A stretch of 7,612 bases of DNA from Verrucomicrobiota bacterium (GTDB taxonomy: Bacteria > Verrucomicrobiota > Verrucomicrobiia > Opitutales > UBA2995), in contig JAPUIL010000706.1 of the NCBI GenBank assembly GCA_027297085.1, forward strand, positions 1 to 7,612. Reading direction: 5' to 3'. Within the stretch, counting starts at the first letter, position 1, and each line of letters opens with the position of its first letter. Below are positions 1 through 4,709 of the stretch, one piece after another. A program made the position numbers and the translations under genes. The notes under the pieces are model-generated. The model searched no databases. It worked only from the letters and a program-made list of their open reading frames with translations, and was not told the origin of the DNA.

Positions 1-631
1 GCGTTTCAACGGCTGTGATACCGGGAATATCGGGAATCAAATAAGCTGCTCCGTGTATGCGGTCAAAGTCGGGAGTCGAGTATATATAGGCAAGCAAGGT
101 CTGAAAACGGCAGGCACGGGCTGATAAAGAGCGGTCCACCATTTTTCTGGGTTGACTGGTCTCATCGAGGAGATCCTGGACTATCACTGTCTGGTGGTCG
201 ATGATCCGCTGGATTTCAATCACCGAGATGCGCATGCTGTTTTTATAACCCAGCAAAACGATCTCGTCGTTTTTTAAACCTTTGTACCTTGCTTTTTCCC
301 AACTCTCGAAGAGCGTTTCGCCTGCTTCATCGACCTCCCGGTGCAAGGTATTTACAAAATTTCCGGTTAGCTTAAATTCCTCTTTTCCATTGCGATGAAG
401 CGCTTCAGCCAGCTGATTTTCAAAATAGGGGTGATCGATGCCTCGCTTGAATAGGATGTTATCCACCTTTTCTTCAATTTCCAGCAGTTGACCATAATTA
501 TCCGGATTGTAAGGGCTGAATTGGCAACTGGCCGGGCACGGGTATTTGCTATGGCGGTTGGCCCCGCAATCAGCGGAATCGATCACCGTATCCAAGGCCG
601 GGCATTGCCGCTTCTTGTTCTTTTTGCTCAT
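1..631 (-). CDS. Unrecognised protein with N-terminal four-cysteine cluster (3' end outside window)
   Basis: The reading frame stays open from an ATG at 631 to the window edge, giving 210 codons, so the C-terminus is missing. The start is well fixed, because an in-frame TAG lies only four codons upstream (646-644) with no start codon between. A weak AGCAGG lies about 10 bases before the ATG. I do not recognise the family with certainty. After a basic start (MSKKNKKRQ) come four cysteines, C10, C22, C32 and C36 (CPAL, DCG, YPCPASC), spaced as a possible zinc site, then a mixed polar region rich in predicted helix. There is no signal peptide or membrane segment, so it is probably cytoplasmic. 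Similar Cys-rich starts occur, from memory, in uncharacterised Opitutia proteins. It lies 63 bases after ruvB on the same strand and is probably the fourth gene of that operon. Function unknown. Confidence 0.8.
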   Translation of the reverse strand, partial: MSKKNKKRQCPALDTVIDSADCGANRHSKYPCPASCQFSPYNPDNYGQLLEIEEKVDNILFKRGIDHPYFENQLAEALHRNGKEEFKLTGNFVNTLHREVDEAGETLFESWEKARYKGLKNDEIVLLGYKNSMRISVIEIQRIIDHQTVIVQDLLDETSQPRKMVDRSLSARACRFQTLLAYIYSTPDFDRIHGAAYLIPDIPGITAVET

Positions 632-694
632 TGAGACAACCTGCTAGAAACGAACCTGGTGAAGCGCAAACGTAATTTCAAAGATCAGGGAATT

Positions 695-1762
695 TCAGAT
701 CTCGAGTTGTTCCTGGGGATCGCGTGGAGAACTTCCGGCTGAGCCTGTCAATCCGATGGCTTGGAAGCCTTTGGAGGAGAGGGTGCGGCCTTGGGGGGTG
801 CGTTGGAGGTAGCCTTCCTGAATGAGGAATGGTTCGTGGACTTCAGCCAGGGTGTCTTCTTCTTCACCTACAGCGACAGCCAAAGTGTTCAACCCGACGG
901 GGCCGCCACCGTAATTTGTGGCCATAATGCGCATGAGCCGCTTATCCATTTCGTCCAGGCCATTGGAATCGATTTCTAATAACTCCAGAGCAGCCTGGGC
1001 CATTTTCAAAGTGATGATGCCATCGCCGCGTTGTTGGGCGTAGTCGCGAATGAAGTGAACGAGATTATTGGCTATGCGAGGAGTGCCTCGCGCCCTGCTG
1101 GCAATTTCGCGGGTACCGTCTTTTTTGGCGGGAATCTTGAGGAGTTCACAGGACCGTACCACGATGGTGTTCAGGTCGTCGTGGTCATAATAATCGAGTC
1201 GCGTTTGCAGGGTGAAGCGTGAGCGGAGGGGGGCGGTGAGCATGCCCATACGCGTGGTGGCACCTACGAGCGTAAAACGAGGTATGTTCAATCTAACGCT
1301 ACGAGCGTTGGGTCCCTGGTCGATCATGATATCGATCCGGAAGTCTTCCATAGCCGAGTAGAGATACTCCTCTACTGTTTTGGAGATGCGGTGGATCTCG
1401 TCGATAAAGAGCAGGTCTCCTTCCTCGAGGTTGGTAAGCAGGCCGGCGAGGTCTCCCGGCTTTTCGATGATGGGTCCGGAGGTGATGCGTACGGTGCGCT
1501 CCATCTCGGTACCGAGAATGAGAGCGAGAGTGGTTTTGCCAAGGCCAGGAGGTCCACTAAATAGAATGTGGTTCAGAGCATCGCCCCGATCACGGGCTGC
1601 ACCCACCATGATCTGAAGGCGTTCCAGTGTTTTCACCTGGCCTGTAAAATCGTCGAAGCTAAGAGGCCGCAGTGTGTTATCACTGACAGTGTTTCTGTCT
1701 TCCAGGGCGCTCTGGAAAAAATGCATGCCCTTGTCGGGCGCTTCTGAAATTCCTTCGTCCAA
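695..1762 (-). CDS. ruvB: Holliday junction branch-migration ATPase RuvB
   Basis: RuvB is the hexameric AAA+ motor that, with RuvA, drives branch migration of Holliday junctions in recombinational repair. The 355 residues cover the whole family (E. coli about 336). Numbered from the TTG start, visible motifs are Walker A GPPGLGKT (70-77), Walker B LLFIDEIH (117-124), sensor 1 GATT followed by the arginine finger R171, sensor 2 in TPRIAN (227-232), and a C-terminal winged helix with GGGPVGLN near 286 and QRTPQGR near 320-326. All key residues are present. The long form begins with TTG at 1762, three bases after the murA stop, which would suit translational coupling. An in-frame ATG at 1726 (residue 13) gives 343 residues and fits the usual N-terminal length equally well. 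Neither has a well-spaced Shine-Dalgarno. No ruvA or ruvC is in the window. Confidence 0.97.
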   Translation of the reverse strand: MDEGISEAPDKGMHFFQSALEDRNTVSDNTLRPLSFDDFTGQVKTLERLQIMVGAARDRGDALNHILFSGPPGLGKTTLALILGTEMERTVRITSGPIIEKPGDLAGLLTNLEEGDLLFIDEIHRISKTVEEYLYSAMEDFRIDIMIDQGPNARSVRLNIPRFTLVGATTRMGMLTAPLRSRFTLQTRLDYYDHDDLNTIVVRSCELLKIPAKKDGTREIASRARGTPRIANNLVHFIRDYAQQRGDGIITLKMAQAALELLEIDSNGLDEMDKRLMRIMATNYGGGPVGLNTLAVAVGEEEDTLAEVHEPFLIQEGYLQRTPQGRTLSSKGFQAIGLTGSAGSSPRDPQEQLEI

Positions 1763-1765
1763 GGA

Positions 1766-3070
1766 TCAGGCAGCTTCGGGGTTTAAGTCTTTTGGCATAT
1801 CTTTCTCTGGCAGGCGGTCAATGACCGCCCCCACGGCCCGGAGTTTGGTATCGATCTTGTCGTATCCGCGGTCCAGGTGGTAAATCCGCAGGACCCAGGT
1901 GACTCCTTCGGCAACGAGGCCGGCCAGAATCAATGCGGCACTGGCCCGGAGGTCTGAAGCCATGACGGGTGCGCCGGAAAGTTTTGGCTGTCCCTTTACG
2001 ATAGCATTGGGCCCTTCGATGGCGATGTCGGCTCCCATACGTTGCAGTTCGGGTACATGCATGAAGCGATTAGGAAAAATTTTCTCTGTGATGATACTGA
2101 TGCCGGGTGTGATGGCCATGAGGCTGCACATCTGTGCCTGGATGTCTGTGGCGAAACCAGGGTGGGGGTGGGTGACCACATCGACCGGTTTCAAAGGTTT
2201 GCCGCTCTTGCTAACAGTAATGGAGTTTTCGGAATTTATCTGAAGGGGAACACCTGTTTCCTTCAGCTTATCGATCAGGGCGGTCATGTCGGATACCCGG
2301 AGGTCGGTGACTGTCAGGTCCTTGCCAGCCAAAGCACCGGCTATGAGGAAGGTGCCGGCTTCTATGCGATCAGGCAAAATCCGGTAAGTGCAGCCGCCTA
2401 GCCGTTCCACGCCTTGAATGGTGAGGGTGGGGCTGCCAATGCCTTCGATGTTGGCTCCCATGCTCACCAGCATGTTGCAGAGATCGACCACTTCCGGTTC
2501 GCAAGCGGCGCATTCGATGACAGTTTTTCCCGGTGTTAAAACCGAGGCCATGAGGACGTTGGCTGTACCCGTGACGGTGCTGCCGTGGCGGCCTCCCAGA
2601 AAGATTAGATTTCCCGAGGCTTTGATTGCGTCGAGGAAGACGTATCCCCGGTCGATATTTACGTCCATGCCAAGGCCAGCAAAGCCTTTGAGGTGCATGT
2701 CGATAGGGCGGGGTCCGATGATGCAACCGCCCGGCAGAGAGATTTCCGCTTTCTTAAGGCGACCGGCCAGTGGCCCCATCAAGCAGACAGACGCACGCAT
2801 TTTACGAACTAGATTGTAGGGTGCACGGTGGCTAATATTTGCCGCGGTAATTTTCCATGTTGTGGGATCGGTTTGTTCCACTTCGGCCCCGAGGTACTCG
2901 AGGATTTGAGCCATGAAGCGAATGTCGCTCAGGTTTGGCACATTTTCCAGTACACAGGTTTCTTCCGTGAGCAGGGTGGCAGCAAAGATAGGCAGCGCGG
3001 CGTTCTTGGCACCGCTAACTGAAATGGAGCCGCTGAGGGGATTGCCTCCCTCAATTCGCATTACGTCCAT
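1766..3070 (-). CDS. murA: UDP-N-acetylglucosamine 1-carboxyvinyltransferase MurA
   Basis: MurA transfers enolpyruvate from phosphoenolpyruvate to UDP-N-acetylglucosamine, the first committed step of peptidoglycan synthesis, in the cytoplasm. The 434 residues are a normal full length (E. coli 419). Recognisable sites are K22-N23 in SGAKNAALP, the active-site loop PGGCIIGPRPIDMH with catalytic Cys116 and R121, the catalytic aspartate D309 in HPGFATDIQAQ, and the C-terminal RIYHLDRGYDKI with R395. Because the cysteine is kept and not replaced by Asp, the enzyme should be alkylated by fosfomycin (known for the family, inferred here). The start is ATG 3070; a second ATG at 3061 (residue 4) would give MRIEGGNPL, also a typical MurA beginning, and neither has a clear Shine-Dalgarno. 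It lies 21 bases after the disordered protein gene and 3 bases before the TTG of ruvB, so all are probably co-transcribed. Confidence 0.98.
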   Translation of the reverse strand: MDVMRIEGGNPLSGSISVSGAKNAALPIFAATLLTEETCVLENVPNLSDIRFMAQILEYLGAEVEQTDPTTWKITAANISHRAPYNLVRKMRASVCLMGPLAGRLKKAEISLPGGCIIGPRPIDMHLKGFAGLGMDVNIDRGYVFLDAIKASGNLIFLGGRHGSTVTGTANVLMASVLTPGKTVIECAACEPEVVDLCNMLVSMGANIEGIGSPTLTIQGVERLGGCTYRILPDRIEAGTFLIAGALAGKDLTVTDLRVSDMTALIDKLKETGVPLQINSENSITVSKSGKPLKPVDVVTHPHPGFATDIQAQMCSLMAITPGISIITEKIFPNRFMHVPELQRMGADIAIEGPNAIVKGQPKLSGAPVMASDLRASAALILAGLVAEGVTWVLRIYHLDRGYDKIDTKLRAVGAVIDRLPEKDMPKDLNPEAA

Positions 3071-3091
3071 AGTACCGTTGGGTGAGTGGTG

Positions 3092-3937
3092 CTAGGAGGC
3101 GCTGGGTGGGTTGTCCGATTTTGGCGAGGATCCTGCTTGCCTGTTCCCGGGATTTGGACGCCTTCTTCTGCGACGGCGCGGACGCTTCTTGGCAAATTGT
3201 TTTTGGGGTCCGTTCTCAGACTTTTGCTGATCACCACGATCTCCTTCGCGGTCGCCCTGGCCTTGAGGCCGGTTACCTTGGTTGTACTTTCTACGACGTG
3301 GACGATGGTTGCGGCGATAATTCCCTTTCTCGGGTTCCTCCTCCTTGATACCAAAAAGGCCTTTGATGGAGGAAATGATCGATCCGATCAGGCCTTTCTT
3401 TTCAGGGGTCTTTCCAGGGGCTGATCGATTTTGATGGTTTTGACGTTGCTGATTGTTATCGCGGTTTCTCGCCTCGCCGTCCCGATTTTGGTTGCGGTTG
3501 CGATTACGGTGTCGATTTCTATTCCGGTTCTGATTTCGATTGCGGTTCGGAGAACCTTCTCCCTCCCGATTATCGTCGCTATGCCCACGCTGGTACCGAT
3601 TTTGATTTTGCCTGGGCGGCCTTTGCTGCCTTTCGGTGGCAGAATCTTGGCGATTTTCCCCTTTGGAATCAGAGGCTGGCTCACTGCGGTGTTCAGGAGT
3701 TCCCTGAACAGGTTTCGCAGATTCTGGTTGTGGCGCCCTGTTTGGACGTGGTCCGGCAGACTTTCTTTCGCTGTGATAGCGGGAGCGCCTTCGTGGACTG
3801 GGTTTGTTTACTGAAGCGGGAGTCGGCGGAGTCGGAATATGATGTTGATTTGACTGTGGTGGAGCTGAAAACGAATCGGAATTCAGCTCGTAGTCGGTTT
3901 TGGTGTTGATGGGTTTGGACTCTTCAAATTCGGGCAT
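3092..3937 (-). CDS. Arg/Asn/Gln-rich intrinsically disordered protein with one amphipathic helix; possible RNA-binding scaffold
   Basis: I recognise no family. The 281 residues are almost wholly low-complexity and polar: by hand count about 46 Arg and 32 Asn, with many Gln, Pro and Ser and very few aromatic or aliphatic residues. In order: an acidic start (1-25), a Pro/Ser/Arg region (26-110), an N-R tract (131-152), then the only hydrophobic stretch, GLIGSIISSIKGLFGI (182-197), flanked by K180-K181 and by E199-E201, then HRPRRRKYN (211-219), and KKRP followed by seven Arg (254-260). The hydrophobic stretch places L183, I184, I187, I188, I191, L194 and F195 on one helix face. The Arg-rich patches suggest nucleic-acid binding, and the helix could bind membrane or a partner protein. 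Both are inference. Arg and Asn codons vary synonymously along the repeat, which supports this frame as the real one. It starts at ATG 3937 and probably heads the murA-ruvB operon. Confidence 0.8.
   Translation of the reverse strand: MPEFEESKPINTKTDYELNSDSFSAPPQSNQHHIPTPPTPASVNKPSPRRRSRYHSERKSAGPRPNRAPQPESAKPVQGTPEHRSEPASDSKGENRQDSATERQQRPPRQNQNRYQRGHSDDNREGEGSPNRNRNQNRNRNRHRNRNRNQNRDGEARNRDNNQQRQNHQNRSAPGKTPEKKGLIGSIISSIKGLFGIKEEEPEKGNYRRNHRPRRRKYNQGNRPQGQGDREGDRGDQQKSENGPQKQFAKKRPRRRRRRRPNPGNRQAGSSPKSDNPPSAS
3479..3550 (-). repeat. Degenerate N-R dipeptide repeat tract inside the disordered protein gene
   Basis: About ten Asn-Arg or variant units (N-R, N-Q, H-R) are encoded by a six-base period of the form AAY CGN on the minus strand. 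Arg is written with CGC, CGA, CGG, CGT and AGA, and Asn with both AAC and AAT, so the repeat is clear in protein but heavily decayed in DNA. This looks like an old repeat kept by selection on amino-acid composition, not a freshly slipped tract. Confidence 0.75.
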
Positions 3938-4292
3938 TGTAATATCTTATTTTGATGGGTTTTGGATATTTGTATGTGGTCACGGGCTACGGCACTCGGC
4001 TGCGTTGGGTTCAAAGGGAGGATAATTGAGCTGTCGATCGTGCGAGTCATTCGCGAAGTGCGTTTTGAATATCCGTTTGGAACGGTAGGTGACTGTGGTT
4101 AAAACGGTTAATATTTCAGAAATACCCCATTTTTTTACAAGGTAATAATCTGAGTGATAGGGATTTCTTGCATTCGATTAAGCAGGAAAGCGTTGTGATT
4201 GGCCCAGGTTTTTGAAATCGAAGGGCTGAGAATAGGCGAGGGATACTGAATTCGACTTGCGCATGCGGTGGGGTTGGCCAAACCTTCAGACC
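3938..4292. other. Divergent intergenic region between the two gene sets
   Basis: This 355-base gap must hold the promoters for both divergent gene sets unless other starts exist outside it. I see no convincing sigma-70 promoter pair on either strand. A TTTACA at 4134-4139 is the best -35-like hexamer on the plus strand, but its -10 partner near GATAGG (about 4156) is poor. The left part (about 3980-4070) is richer in GC and contains the palindromes CGATCG and TTCGCGAA; the middle (4097-4140) is AT-rich with a repeat cluster listed separately. No tRNA, known riboswitch or clear terminator hairpin was recognised. The start of the plus-strand gene may lie inside this region (TTG 4257 or ATG 4263 instead of ATG 4293). 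Confidence 0.5.
4097..4124. promoter_or_regulatory. Candidate operator: paired GGTTAA direct repeats next to a 13-bp palindrome
   Basis: GGTTAA occurs at 4097-4102 and again at 4106-4111, a nine-base period, and is followed with no gap by TATTTCAGAAATA (4112-4124), a perfect inverted repeat of six-base arms around one central base. The one-base centre argues against an RNA hairpin and for a dimeric DNA-binding protein site. It sits between the two divergent gene sets. The regulator is unknown, and such a short palindrome can arise by chance in AT-rich DNA. Confidence 0.25.
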
Positions 4293-4664
4293 ATGGATAA
4301 ACTCGAGGAAATTTTTAACCTGCAAGACCAGTTAAATAAGCGAATCGGCGTAAATACGGATGATCTGTCCGAAGAGGAACAGGCCAAGTGGGTACTCAAC
4401 TACACACGGGCCATGCAGCAGGAAATTGCTGAGTTGATTGATTCGGTGCCTTGGAAGTGGTGGGCTAAATACCAGGATTTTGATAAACAAAACGCGCGAG
4501 TAGAGGTCATAGACTTATTCCATTTTTTGATTTCATTGGGTCAGGTCCTTGGAATGACCGCCGATGATGTCTATCAGGCTTATGTTAAAAAGAATGAGGT
4601 AAACCACCAGCGACAGGACAGTGGCTACGTTCAAAAAGACGAGGAAGACTCCCGTCACATCTGA
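4293..4664 (+). CDS. All-alpha dimeric dUTPase (dUTP diphosphatase, MazG-like superfamily)
   Basis: The product resembles the dimeric dUTPases of the all-alpha NTP pyrophosphatase superfamily, which hydrolyse dUTP (and often dUDP) to dUMP, keeping uracil out of DNA and feeding thymidylate synthesis. Numbered from ATG 4293 (123 residues), metal-binding motifs are E44-I-A-E47 in the first helix pair and E71-V-I-D74 in the second, followed by the C-terminal signature VNHQRQDSGY (103-112) and a closing KDEEDSRHI. WKWW (54-57) between the motifs also fits the family. This is not the trimeric beta-sheet Dut fold. I chose 4293 because family members begin with a helix like MDKLEEIFNLQ. The frame extends upstream to TTG 4257 and ATG 4263; a GAGGG at 4238-4242 precedes these but is too far away to be a good ribosome site. 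The TPR gene follows after 45 bases on the same strand. Confidence 0.88.
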   Translation: MDKLEEIFNLQDQLNKRIGVNTDDLSEEEQAKWVLNYTRAMQQEIAELIDSVPWKWWAKYQDFDKQNARVEVIDLFHFLISLGQVLGMTADDVYQAYVKKNEVNHQRQDSGYVQKDEEDSRHI

Positions 4665-4709
4665 CCTTGCCGCCCTTAGCCGCGTACTCCCAGGTATCTT
4701 AGACCAGTT

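Noticed and set aside
761..1222. Plus-strand frames opposite ruvB
   Set aside because: They are antisense to a full-length, motif-complete RuvB and show no independent coding signal.
3061..3354. Minus-strand frame of 97 codons across the disordered protein/murA junction
   Set aside because: It overlaps both genes in another frame, has no recognisable content and would end inside the murA start.
3388..3684. Second minus-strand frame of 98 codons within the disordered protein gene
   Set aside because: It is an alternative frame of the same repeat and covers only part of the gene. The other frame runs unbroken from an ATG for 281 codons, ends 21 bases before murA, and shows synonymous codon variation.
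3431..3814. Plus-strand open frame of 127 codons, very hydrophobic, looking like a membrane protein
   Set aside because: It is the antisense of the Arg/Asn-rich tract; the complements of Arg and Asn codons read as Val, Ile, Leu and Pro, which explains the hydrophobicity. It overlaps the better supported minus-strand gene completely.
3955..4029. Plus-strand mini-frame of 24 codons in the intergenic gap
   Set aside because: No ribosome site, no recognisable motif, and a length expected by chance.
4106..4136. Possible rho-independent terminator: palindrome followed by CCCC and seven T
   Set aside because: The palindrome has a one-base centre, so it would fold only into a short AT-rich stem, and no gene on the plus strand ends before it.
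4257..4292. Upstream extension of the dUTPase to TTG 4257 or ATG 4263
   Set aside because: The twelve added residues (Trp-rich, RMRWGWPN) do not resemble the family N-terminus and no ribosome site is correctly spaced; kept only as an alternative.
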